Made by a program: the position numbers and the translations under genes
Notes under the pieces: generated by a model
Databases searched by the model: none
What the model saw: only the letters and a program-made list of their open reading frames with translations
What the model was told of the DNA's origin: nothing
Assembly: GCF_000262345.1 (NCBI RefSeq)
Contig: NZ_AJTQ01000048.1
Span: forward strand, 1-48,328
From: Streptomyces xiaopingdaonensis
GTDB taxonomy: Bacteria; Actinomycetota; Actinomycetes; Streptomycetales; Streptomycetaceae
Length of the DNA stretch: 48,328 bases
Direction: 5' to 3'
Shown: piece by piece, positions 33,684-41,427 of the stretch
Position numbering within the stretch: the first letter of the stretch is position 1
Layout of the letters: each line of letters opens with the position of its first letter

Positions 33684-34495
33684 CGCCGCTCCTGCCAGCC
33701 GGTGAGCCGTCGTTCGGCGAGCAGCAGCAGCCGGTCCATGAGGAGGCCGAGCACGCCGATGGTGATCAGGGAAACGAAGATGGTGTCCATCTCGAACCAG
33801 GTGGACGCCTTCTGCATCTGGTAGCCCAACCCTTCCTGCGCGCCGATGAGTTCGGCCGCGACCACGGTCGCCCAGGAGGCTCCGAGCCCGATCCGCATAC
33901 CGACGAGGATGAACGGCGTCGAGGCCGGTATGACCACCTTGGTGAAGATGACCCGGTCCGAGGCACCGAGGACCCGCGCCGCGTTGATGAGCGTGCGGTC
34001 CACGTCGACGACGCCCTGGAACGAGGAGACGACGCAGGCCATGAACGAGGCGAGGTAGATCACCGCGATCTTCGGCACCTCGCCGATCCCCAGCAGCACC
34101 ACCGTCAGCGGGATGAGCGCCAGCGGCGGAATGGTGCGGAAGAACTGGATGTACGGCTCCACGACGGCGCGCACCGACGGGTACCAGCCCATGAGGAACC
34201 CCACGGGCACGGCGACGACGACACCGAGTGCGTAGCCGAGGAAGACCCTGCGCAGGCTGGCGAGCGTGTCCGCGGCCAGGGTCCCGTCGGCGACCATCTC
34301 GCCCGCCTTGCGCGACACGGCGAGCGGCGTCGGCAGGTTCTCGATGAGGCCGAGGGCGGCCACGAGCGCCCAGACGAGGACGCCGGCGACGAGCGCGAGG
34401 ACGTTGAGGAGAAGCGGCCGCCGCCGCGAGCGGCGGGCGGTGCGCCGCGGAGGACGGTCCACCGCGGTCTTCTCGGGAGGGACGGTCACGGCCAT
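33680..34495 (-). CDS. ABC transporter permease (SsuC/TauC type)
   Basis: This 271-residue membrane protein has a basic N-terminal tail and about six helices. The binding-protein-dependent permease motif [62 protein letters not shown] is characteristic of the sulfonate/taurine/nitrate class. It starts 16 bp after the stop of the ROK regulator gene, so all four genes (ROK, permease, ATPase, binding protein) appear to form one operon led by the regulator. Confidence 0.94.
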   Translation of the reverse strand: MAVTVPPEKTAVDRPPRRTARRSRRRPLLLNVLALVAGVLVWALVAALGLIENLPTPLAVSRKAGEMVADGTLAADTLASLRRVFLGYALGVVVAVPVGFLMGWYPSVRAVVEPYIQFFRTIPPLALIPLTVVLLGIGEVPKIAVIYLASFMACVVSSFQGVVDVDRTLINAARVLGASDRVIFTKVVIPASTPFILVGMRIGLGASWATVVAAELIGAQEGLGYQMQKASTWFEMDTIFVSLITIGVLGLLMDRLLLLAERRLTGWQERR

Positions 34496-34511
34496 GGGTG
34501 CCTCACTGGTT

Positions 34512-35708
34512 TCACGCGTGCTCCTGGGCGACGGGCGGCGGATAGCGGGAGAGAAGGGGGGATTCGTGGAGGACGAGGGCGATCCCGCCGAGTGCGCTGC
34601 CGGCCTCGCCGAGGGTGGCGAGCCGTACGTGCACCCGGTCCCTGACCCTCGGCATCACGTGGGCGTGCAGGGCGCGTTCGACGGGTTCGACCAACGCGGG
34701 CCCGGCTTGGGCGAGTTCGCCGCCGACGACGAGGACGCCCGGCCCGATCGCGTTGCAGACGGCGGCGAGTACCCGCCCGACGTCCCTGCCGACCCGCTCC
34801 AGCACCGAGCGGGCTGTGCGGTCGCCCGCTGCGGCCGCGTCGAGGAAGGCGGGGACGTCGGGCGCGCTGCCTCCGGCCGAGCGGTACCGGGCGAGGACGG
34901 CGTCGAGCGAGGCGACGGTCTCCAGGCAGCCGGTGCCGCCGCACTCGCAGGGCGCACCCCGGGCGTCGACGGTGATGTGCCCGAACTCCCCCGACATGCC
35001 GTCGGTTCCCCTGTGCAGCGAACCGCCGACGACCAGGCCGCCGCCCACGCCGTGCGAGAGCCGGAGGTAGACGACGTCCCCTCCGTCGCAGGCCGCACCC
35101 CACACGGCCTCGGCGAGGGCGGCGAGCCTGGTGTTGTTGTCGACCAGCACCGGAACCCCGAACCGCTCGCGCAGCAGGGCGGCCAGCGGCTCCGGGCCCG
35201 GAGCGCGGGCGCCCTCGGCGATCGGTCCGACGATGCCGACCCCGATCGCGCTGAGCGAGCCGAGCCGGAGCGGGCCGCCCCGGCTTCCCCGTGCGGGGCC
35301 GCCGAGGGAGCCGAGGAGTCGTTGCGCGATGTCGGTGCGCTGGGTCCAGGTGAGGTCGGGCGGGTGCGCCTCGCTCGCCGAACCGAGCATCTCGTGGGCG
35401 ACGTTGACCGCCGAGACGTGGACGGCGCGCCGGGCGAAGTCGATCCCGATCGCCTCTCCCGCTTGCGGGTTGAGGCTGAGCTTCTCCACGGGCCGCCCGC
35501 GCCTGCGGACTTCGGCCGGTGGGGTGGAGGCGACCACGGTGCCGCCCTCCACGAGGCCGGCGACTATGTCGTAGAGGGTCGTGCGGGACAGGCCGCTGTG
35601 CGCGCCCAACTCGGCCCGGCTGAGCGGGCCGTGCTTGCGGAGGAGGTCGAGGACCGACTGCTCGTGGCTCTTGCGCAGCCGCGTCAGCGGACCGTCGTGT
35701 GCCTGCAT
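34512..35708 (-). CDS. ROK-family transcriptional regulator
   Basis: This 398-residue protein has an N-terminal winged helix ([43 protein letters not shown]) fused to a ROK sugar-kinase-like fold ([63 protein letters not shown]). The zinc-binding CxCGxxGC lies at Cys254-Cys261. ATG 35708 is preferred to 35720: a TTGACG box lies upstream and the start would fall at or next to the expected transcription start, a leaderless message. It leads the SsuCBA operon, diverges from the sulfatase gene, and its promoter module is repeated upstream of the GH43-like gene (40191-40239). It likely senses a sugar released from the sulfated substrate. Confidence 0.92.
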   Translation of the reverse strand: MQAHDGPLTRLRKSHEQSVLDLLRKHGPLSRAELGAHSGLSRTTLYDIVAGLVEGGTVVASTPPAEVRRRGRPVEKLSLNPQAGEAIGIDFARRAVHVSAVNVAHEMLGSASEAHPPDLTWTQRTDIAQRLLGSLGGPARGSRGGPLRLGSLSAIGVGIVGPIAEGARAPGPEPLAALLRERFGVPVLVDNNTRLAALAEAVWGAACDGGDVVYLRLSHGVGGGLVVGGSLHRGTDGMSGEFGHITVDARGAPCECGGTGCLETVASLDAVLARYRSAGGSAPDVPAFLDAAAAGDRTARSVLERVGRDVGRVLAAVCNAIGPGVLVVGGELAQAGPALVEPVERALHAHVMPRVRDRVHVRLATLGEAGSALGGIALVLHESPLLSRYPPPVAQEHA

Positions 35709-35711
35709 GCC

Positions 35712-35769
35712 GCACAGCATGGAGAGCGCCGGCTTTTTTCGTCAATGAGTCGGAACAAAGATTTCCGAC
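35712..35769 (-). promoter_or_regulatory. Promoter/operator module of the ROK-SsuCBA operon
   Basis: On the minus strand TTGACGAAAA (35745-35736) and CATGCTGTGC (35721-35712) are conserved, with identical spacing, in front of the GH43-like gene (40224-40191). The inverted repeat GTCGGAA-N7-TTCCGAC (35749-35769) lies just upstream of the -35 and may be the regulator site. Confidence 0.6.
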
Positions 35770-35856
35770 GCCCGGTGACGCGAAGAGCTCCCTTCCGGGC
35801 GGGAGTTGCGCCTCCTGGCGGCTCTCCTCGCGGGACGAGGAGGTTACGGCGGCTTC

Positions 35857-35903
35857 GATTTATGTTCGCACTATTGACATAAATCTTCCGCGGGTCAGAG
35901 CAT
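35857..35903 (+). promoter_or_regulatory. Sulfatase promoter with AT-rich inverted repeat
   Basis: The repeat GATTTATG-N13-CATAAATC (35857-35885) has 8-bp perfect arms and is strikingly AT-rich for this genome. It overlaps a TTGACA box (35874-35879); GAGCAT (35898-35903) at 18-bp spacing is a weak -10. A repressor bound here would silence the sulfatase/FGE operon. Confidence 0.55.
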
Positions 35904-36051
35904 TCCTCGCAGGCACCGGACAAGATCACCCACCTTGCGGCGGTGCCGACGGACGCTCCGGCGGGTGCGCTGCACGGAGCGCCGACTCCCGCGACGCCGC
36001 CTGCCCCGGTCGCCCCGCTGACCCCAGGCTGACCGAACCGAAAGGGTCACC

Positions 36052-37578
36052 GTGCGCCCCAACATGCTCTTCCTCATGACCGACCAGCACCGGATCGACA
36101 CCCTCGGTGCCTACGGCAACCCCCACGTGAGCACCCCCCACCTCGACCGCCTCGCGGCGGAGGGGACGCGGTTCGACAACTGCTACACGCCCACCGCCAT
36201 CTGCACCCCGGCCCGCGCCAGCCTCCTCACCGGCTCCGCGCCCTTCCGCCACAAGCTGCTCGCCAACTACGAGCGGAACGTGGGCTACCTGGAGGACCTC
36301 GCCGACGACCAGTTCACCTTCGCCGAGCAACTGGGCGCCGAGGGCTACCGGTTGGGACTGCTCGGCAAGTGGCACGGCGGAGTGCGGCGCACCGCGGCCG
36401 ACTACGGCTTCGAGGGCCCCGACCTCGCGGGCTGGCACAACCCCGTCGACCACCCCGACTACCTCGCCTACCTGCGCGAGGCCGGCCTCCCGCCGTACCG
36501 GATCACCGAGCCGGTACGCGGTACCACCCCGAACGGCAGCCCGGGGAACCTCCTCGCCGCCCGGCTGGACCAGCCGGTCGAGGCGACCTTCGAGTACTAC
36601 CTCGCCACCCGCACCATCGAGACGCTCCACCGCTGGGCGGACCAGGACGCCGAGAACGGCACCGAGGAGCACCCGTTCTTCCTCGCCACGCACTTCTTCG
36701 GCCCGCACCTGCCCTATATCCTCCCGGACGCGTACTACGACATGTACGACCCCGGACTGGTCGAGCTGCCGGCGTCGGTGAGCGAGACCTTCGCGGCGAA
36801 GCCGCCCGTGCAGAGCAACTACAGCAAGCTGTGGGCGTTCGACACCATGCCGCTGGAGGAGAGCCGCAAGCTGATCGCCGTCTACTGGGGCTACGTCACC
36901 CTCATCGACGAGCAGATCGGACGCATCCTCGACGCCGTCCGCGCACTCGGCCTCGAGGAGCGCACCGCCGTCTTCTTCACCGCCGACCACGGCGAGTTCA
37001 CCGGCGCGCACCGCCTGCACGACAAGGGCCCGGCGATGTACGAGGACATCTACCGGATACCGGGACTGCTCAAGGTGCCGGGCTGCCCGCGCGGCCAGGT
37101 GCGGGACGAGTTCGTCTCCCTCACCGACTGCACCGCCACCATCCTCGACCTCGCCGGGAGCGACACCGCGCCGGCGGTCGACAGCCGCAGCCTGCTGCCG
37201 CTCGCCGCCGGCGAGCATCCCGAGTGGGCCCCGCACCACGTCGCCGAGTTCCACGGCCACCACTTCCCGTACCCCCAGCGGATGCTCCGCACCCGCCGCT
37301 ACAAGCTCGTCGTCAACCCGGAGTCCCGCAACGAGCTCTACGACCTGCACACCGACCCCGACGAACTGCACAACCGCTACGAGCACCCGGAACTGCGCGA
37401 GATACGCACCGAGTTGACGCGTACGCTCTACGACCTGCTGCGTGACCGCGGCGACAACTTCTACCACTGGATGACGCCCATGTACGATGTGGAGACCGAC
37501 TACGACACCACGCTCTCGGCCTTCGAGACCGGGACCGCGGACGCGTCGTCACCGGCTGCGGGGGAGGGGCGGCCGTGA
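36052..37578 (+). CDS. Type I sulfatase
   Basis: This 508-residue alkaline-phosphatase-superfamily hydrolase starts with the metal-binding strand NMLFLMTDQHRIDTLGAYGNP. The sulfatase signature follows, AICTPARASLLTG, where Cys51 of CxPxR is converted to formylglycine. Also seen are GLLGKWHGG, THFFGPHLPY and FFTADHGEFTGAHRLHDKGPAMYEDIYRIPGLLKVPG. It has no signal peptide, so it acts in the cytoplasm on imported sulfate esters. The GTG at 36052 has GAAAGGG upstream. The stop overlaps the start of its activating enzyme (37575). The exact substrate (sulfated sugar, choline sulfate or other) is not settled. Confidence 0.93.
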   Translation: MRPNMLFLMTDQHRIDTLGAYGNPHVSTPHLDRLAAEGTRFDNCYTPTAICTPARASLLTGSAPFRHKLLANYERNVGYLEDLADDQFTFAEQLGAEGYRLGLLGKWHGGVRRTAADYGFEGPDLAGWHNPVDHPDYLAYLREAGLPPYRITEPVRGTTPNGSPGNLLAARLDQPVEATFEYYLATRTIETLHRWADQDAENGTEEHPFFLATHFFGPHLPYILPDAYYDMYDPGLVELPASVSETFAAKPPVQSNYSKLWAFDTMPLEESRKLIAVYWGYVTLIDEQIGRILDAVRALGLEERTAVFFTADHGEFTGAHRLHDKGPAMYEDIYRIPGLLKVPGCPRGQVRDEFVSLTDCTATILDLAGSDTAPAVDSRSLLPLAAGEHPEWAPHHVAEFHGHHFPYPQRMLRTRRYKLVVNPESRNELYDLHTDPDELHNRYEHPELREIRTELTRTLYDLLRDRGDNFYHWMTPMYDVETDYDTTLSAFETGTADASSPAAGEGRP

Positions 37579-38504
37579 GCGCGTCCGGCTCCTGCTGCTC
37601 CCCCTCCCGCACGGCGGCCGAGGCGAAGGCCGCCGCTCCCGCGTCGGCGCCCTCCGTCCCGCCGGAGGGTGCGGACGCGGCGTACCGGGCCAGGGTCGAC
37701 CTGCCCGGCGGTACCTTCCGGATGGGGAGCGAGGACCGCGACGCCAACCCCGGCGACGGCGAAGGGCCGGTGCGCGAGGTCGAGGTGGCTCCCTTCGCCG
37801 TCGACGCGTACGCGGTGACCAACGCACGGTTCGCCGCCTTCGTCGAGGCGACGGGCCACCGCACGGAGGCCGAACTCTTCGGCTGGAGCTACGTCTTCGC
37901 GAAGTTCCTCCCCGCGCGGCTGCGCAAGGTGTCGCCGAGGCCGGACGCCACCCCGTGGTGGTGCGGCGTGGAAGGTGCGCGGTGGGACGTGCCCGAGGGG
38001 CCCGGCAGCGGGTTGGAGGGGCGCTGGCACCACCCGGTCGTCCACGTCGGCTGGAGGGACGCGTGCGCCTTCAGCGCCTGGGACGGCGGGCGCCTGCCGT
38101 CCGAGGAGGAGTGGGAGTACGCGGCGCGCGGCGGCCTCGACCAGGCCCGCTACGCGTGGGGCGACGAGCTCCTCCCCGGCGGCGTGCACCGGTGCAACAT
38201 CTGGCAGGGCACCTTTCCCGCCAAGAACACCGCGGAGGACGGGTACACCGGCACCGCCCCCGTGGACGCCTTCGAGCCCAACGGCTTCGGGCTGTACAAC
38301 GTCTCGGGGAACGTCTGGGAGTGGACGGCCGACACCTGGCGCCCGGGGGAGCCGAGCCTGCGGGCGACGCGCGGCGGCTCGTACCTGTGCCACGCGTCGT
38401 ACTGCAACCGCTACCGCGTCGCCGCGCGCACCGCCAACACCCCGGACAGCACCGCGGGGAACCTCGGCTTCCGCGTCGTCCGCGCGCCGGCGACCGGGAG
38501 TTGA
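37575..38504 (+). CDS. Formylglycine-generating enzyme (sulfatase activator)
   Basis: This 309-residue protein of the SUMF1/FGE family oxidises the sulfatase Cys to formylglycine using copper and oxygen. It shows LPGGTFRMGSEDRDANPGDGEGPVREVEV, HHPVVHVGWRDACAFSAWDGGRLPSEEEWEYAARGG, NGFGLYNVSGNVWEWTAD and RGGSYLCHASYCNRYRVAAR. The two catalytic cysteines fall at Cys272 and Cys277, the numbering known for the S. coelicolor enzyme. The GTG overlaps the sulfatase stop by 4 bp. A strong hairpin follows at 38556-38581. Confidence 0.95.
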   Translation: MSASGSCCSPSRTAAEAKAAAPASAPSVPPEGADAAYRARVDLPGGTFRMGSEDRDANPGDGEGPVREVEVAPFAVDAYAVTNARFAAFVEATGHRTEAELFGWSYVFAKFLPARLRKVSPRPDATPWWCGVEGARWDVPEGPGSGLEGRWHHPVVHVGWRDACAFSAWDGGRLPSEEEWEYAARGGLDQARYAWGDELLPGGVHRCNIWQGTFPAKNTAEDGYTGTAPVDAFEPNGFGLYNVSGNVWEWTADTWRPGEPSLRATRGGSYLCHASYCNRYRVAARTANTPDSTAGNLGFRVVRAPATGS

Positions 38505-38555
38505 GCCCGCCGCACCGGGCGCCCGCGCGGCGCTGCTGACTGCGCCCGGCGGCTT

Positions 38556-38581
38556 CCCGCGCGGCCGACCGGCCGCGCGGG
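38556..38581. terminator. Bidirectional terminator between FGE and the GH43-like gene
   Basis: An 11-bp perfect stem (CCCGCGCGGCC at 38556-38566 with 38571-38581) has a GACC loop, set between two convergent stop codons. Confidence 0.7.
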
Positions 38582-38592
38582 GCCTTCCGCGG

Positions 38593-39927
38593 TCACTCCT
38601 CCAGCGCGTGCCCCCTGTCGCGGCGCTGGACGTACAGGCGGTTGCCCCGCGGCCCGGTCCACTCGACGCGTACGACGCCGGGGACGGCCGCGTCGGCCGA
38701 GCGTGCGGCGTCGGCCCAGTAGCCGAAGGCGGGGTTGCGGAAGAACGTCGCCCACAGGCGGCCCTTGTGGTCGGCGAAGAAGTTGTTGTGCCCGGCCCCG
38801 ACGCCCGCCGTCCAGCGGTGCGAGTACGGGCCCTCGAACCTGTCGGAGACGGCGACGACCGCGTCGTACTGGTACTGCACGCGCCCGTCGCCCGGCGGGT
38901 CGTACGCGTGCCGCGTGCTGCCGTCGGGGCCGATCGACGCACGGTTCCAAGCGGCGTGCAGCAGGTAGTACTTGCCGCCGTGCTTGAAGACGTAGGCGCC
39001 CTCCAGATACGGCTCGGGGGAGTAGGGCGTCTGCTGGAACGCGGGGAGGTCCGTCGTGGTGACGATGTCCTCCATGTCGTCGCGGAACTTCGCGTAGAGG
39101 TCGTTGTGGAGGACGAGCCATGCGTCGTCGCCCTCGCTGTAGATGCTCCCGTCGATGTGGTAGTAGGCGCCCGGCTCGATGAAGTCGGGTCCGCCGTCGA
39201 CGGGTTCGCCGAAGGGCTCGGAGAGGTTGCCCTCGGCGAGGCGGTAGGGCCCCTCGACGCCGCCCTCGCTCACCAGCAGGAAGGAGCCCACCTTCCGGGA
39301 GTGGTCGCCGGTGCACGCCACGATGTACCACCGGCCGCGGACGTAGTGCACCTCGGGGGCCCACGCCTGCCCGCGCTTGCCGAACTCCTCGTCGTGCCAG
39401 TACTCCTGCCACTCGGCGACGACGGTGCGCCCGGGCCGGTTCTCGCCGACGAACTCGGGCGACCACACCTTGCCCCGCTCGGCGTCCGGCCGGATGCCCT
39501 CGGTGTCGGCGAGCTTCCACGGGCCGCGCAGCGACCGGGAGACCCACAGGAAGATTCCGTCGTTCCACGGCGCGGCCGCGTCCAGCCCCGGCACCCGCGT
39601 CGTCCCCGTGGCGACGTAGAGCGGACTCCCGTCCACGACGAAGCAGTTGACGTAGGTGTCACGCATCCACACCCGCCCCAGCTCCCTGTCGCGGGGGCGC
39701 AGCTCCAGGGGCAGGACGAAGGAGTTGTCCCTGCGCGGCCACAGGTCCCGGCGGGTGTCGGCGAGGCCGTAGGAAGCGGGCTCGGGCCAGTTGGACGGGT
39801 GGCGGCCCCGCGGGGGCGTCAGGGGCGCGGCGTGCGCGGGAGCCGCGGGGAGCGCCGCCACCGCGCCGACGGAGCCGGCGAGCAGGGCACGTCTGGCGAG
39901 GGCGGGTCGGTTCTCGGAGCTGGTCAT
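38593..39927 (-). CDS. Exported glycoside hydrolase family 43-like protein
   Basis: This 444-residue protein has a twin-arginine signal (RPALARRALLAGSVGAVAALPAAPAHA). A five-bladed propeller of the GH43 kind follows: DTYVNCFVVDGSPLYVATGTT, VWSPEFVGE, QAWAPEVHYVRGRWYIVACTGDH, SPEPYLEGAYVFKHGGKYYLLHAAWN, GAGHNNFFADHKGRLWATFF. Such enzymes act on beta-xylosidic, arabinosidic or galactosidic bonds; the substrate cannot be assigned. The ATG at 39927 overlaps the stop of a 91-codon upstream frame. A promoter module like that of the ROK operon lies about 260 bp upstream, so it is probably in the same regulon. Confidence 0.82.
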   Translation of the reverse strand: MTSSENRPALARRALLAGSVGAVAALPAAPAHAAPLTPPRGRHPSNWPEPASYGLADTRRDLWPRRDNSFVLPLELRPRDRELGRVWMRDTYVNCFVVDGSPLYVATGTTRVPGLDAAAPWNDGIFLWVSRSLRGPWKLADTEGIRPDAERGKVWSPEFVGENRPGRTVVAEWQEYWHDEEFGKRGQAWAPEVHYVRGRWYIVACTGDHSRKVGSFLLVSEGGVEGPYRLAEGNLSEPFGEPVDGGPDFIEPGAYYHIDGSIYSEGDDAWLVLHNDLYAKFRDDMEDIVTTTDLPAFQQTPYSPEPYLEGAYVFKHGGKYYLLHAAWNRASIGPDGSTRHAYDPPGDGRVQYQYDAVVAVSDRFEGPYSHRWTAGVGAGHNNFFADHKGRLWATFFRNPAFGYWADAARSADAAVPGVVRVEWTGPRGNRLYVQRRDRGHALEE

Positions 39928-40190
39928 CGGTCACTTCCTTCTTCGTCGTGCGCCACCACGCCGACCGGTCGTCGCTGCGCCCGGCGGTCGAGGCAGGTGC
40001 AGGGCAGCGGAGTCGGGCGTGCGGCGCGTCGGGCCGGTTGCGGAGGGCGCCGGGAGTCGGGCGGGACGAGGCCGTGGAGGGCCGGCTCTTCGCGGTCGGC
40101 GGCCCGGGCGAACGGGCCGTACGGGCGGGGGAGTCGGGGGCAGGAGCCATGGGTGCGCCGTCCCTCGTCGGCCGTCCGGGAGGGCACGAG
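39928..40190. other. Long leader region of the GH43-like gene
   Basis: About 260 bases lie between the conserved promoter module and the start codon. On the minus strand a frame from ATG 40199 (MLCLVPSRTADEGRRTHG...) runs 91 codons and overlaps the GH43 start as ATGA, but it is Arg/Pro-rich with no recognisable domain, so I do not call it a gene. Confidence 0.35.
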
Positions 40191-40239
40191 GCACAGCATG
40201 CGAAGGCGCGCCGATTTTCGTCAAGACTGCGGAAAAATA
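40191..40239 (-). promoter_or_regulatory. Promoter/operator module upstream of the GH43-like gene
   Basis: TTGACGAAAA (40224-40215, minus strand) and CATGCTGTGC (40200-40191) repeat the ROK-operon module exactly, with the same 33-base offset. CGGAA beyond the -35 is shared as well. Confidence 0.6.
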
Positions 40240-40354
40240 ATCCGGGCGGCGGGGCGAAGTCCCCGCAGAGTCCAGGGAATCGACTGTTCGACGCCGGCGA
40301 GCAGCGCTCCCACCAGGACGGCTGCCGTCACCGGGAGAACGGGAGGCGCGTCGT

Positions 40355-40870
40355 TCACGCGCTCCTGCAGGGGTTCTCCTCCAGGCGGATCGCCGACTCG
40401 GCGCGGTGGACGAGGGCTTCCGCCTTCTCGGTCACCGCGGCGGCGCCGTGTCCGGCTCTCCGTCCGCCGAGCCTTCGGAATCCGCCAGGGAAGATCCGGA
40501 GCCAGTTCCCGTACGGATCGACCACGGTGAAGCCCGCCCTGCTCCCCGTGTTCCTCCGGCGCCGCGGTCGCGTCAGACGGGGGACGCCGGAGAACGGCGA
40601 CTTGCCGTGCACAGCGCGCATACCGGTCGCGAAGGCGTCGAAGGCGGTGTCCGGCACCAGGACGATGCACGAGCCGTAGGACTCCGTTGGGGCGGACTCC
40701 GGCAACCCGAAGAAGTGCAACTCGCCGCGCACCACGGCGACGTAGGGATTCGGACGGTTCGCCGGAAGGTGACCTCGAACCCGAGCACGCGGTGGAAGTC
40801 GACGGTCTCGTCCGTGGACCGGCAGGGCAGGAGGAGGATGCTTCTCGCTCCCGGGGGACATCCGTCGATA
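40355..40870 (-). pseudogene. VOC-family (bleomycin-resistance/glyoxalase-like) protein, frameshifted
   Basis: On the minus strand one frame reads ARSILLLPCRSTDETVDFHRVLGFEVTFR. After about 30 codons the sequence continues only in a different frame, as NRPNPYVAVVRGELHFFGLPE and later GFTVVDPYGNWLRIFPG. Together these make a normal VOC domain broken by a one-base deletion near 40755. The N-terminal start is not clear. It was probably a small stress- or resistance-type protein; now inactive unless the indel is a sequencing error. Confidence 0.7.
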
Positions 40871-41045
40871 TCGGGCAGCGTGGCGGGATCGTCAGGTGGA
40901 TTCTGCTCCCTCGAGCCGCCCCGCGGACCAGCGGGAAGGCGTCATCGGTGTGCGTTAATCTGTGCGACCCGGCCCCGGGATCCGTCCCGTGCGGTGAGGT
41001 GGGGGCCGCGGTGTGTCGAAGAGCGGGCAGCGCAGGGAGTGCACA

Positions 41046-41324
41046 GTGGTCGAGACGGAAGGCACCGAGGCCGAGGAGGCATCCGGCGTGGACTCGCCCT
41101 GGTGGGCGGGGTTCAAGCCGCTCGGCGGTGTCCTGCTGATAGTCGTCGGCCTGGGCTGGGTGGCGTGGGCGCTGCTCTCCGGTCCGGACAGCTTCATGAG
41201 CGCCTACGGCGCGAGCAAGGTCGTGGCCATCGGCTGCGTCGTCATCGGCAGTGCCCTGCTGCCCCGTCGCCGCGGTGCGCGCCGCGACCGCGAGGAGAAG
41301 GGCGAGGGCGAGGAGACCTCCTGA
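41046..41324 (+). CDS. Small membrane protein of unknown function
   Basis: This 92-residue protein has two hydrophobic segments (GFKPLGGVLLIVVGLGWVAWALL and SKVVAIGCVVIGSALL) and a charged, basic/acidic C-terminal tail. GTG 41046 is preferred for the AGGGAG before it; GTG 41013 would add 11 residues. It precedes the KAP/receiver gene by 103 bp on the same strand, so joint function is possible but not shown. Confidence 0.75.
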   Translation: MVETEGTEAEEASGVDSPWWAGFKPLGGVLLIVVGLGWVAWALLSGPDSFMSAYGASKVVAIGCVVIGSALLPRRRGARRDREEKGEGEETS

Positions 41325-41427
41325 GCCGCCGTGCTCCGGCGGTCCGTCCCGGCCCGACGTCCGCGCGCACGCTCGCCTTCCGCTGTGGCATCCTGAGCCC
41401 CCGCACGCGCAGGGGAGGAGCGGCGGC

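Noticed and set aside
39924..40199. 91-codon minus-strand frame that overlaps the GH43-like start as ATGA
   Set aside because: The overlap and start at the conserved promoter module are attractive, but the product is Arg/Pro-rich without a domain and no ribosome site precedes it. Kept only as a remark on the leader.
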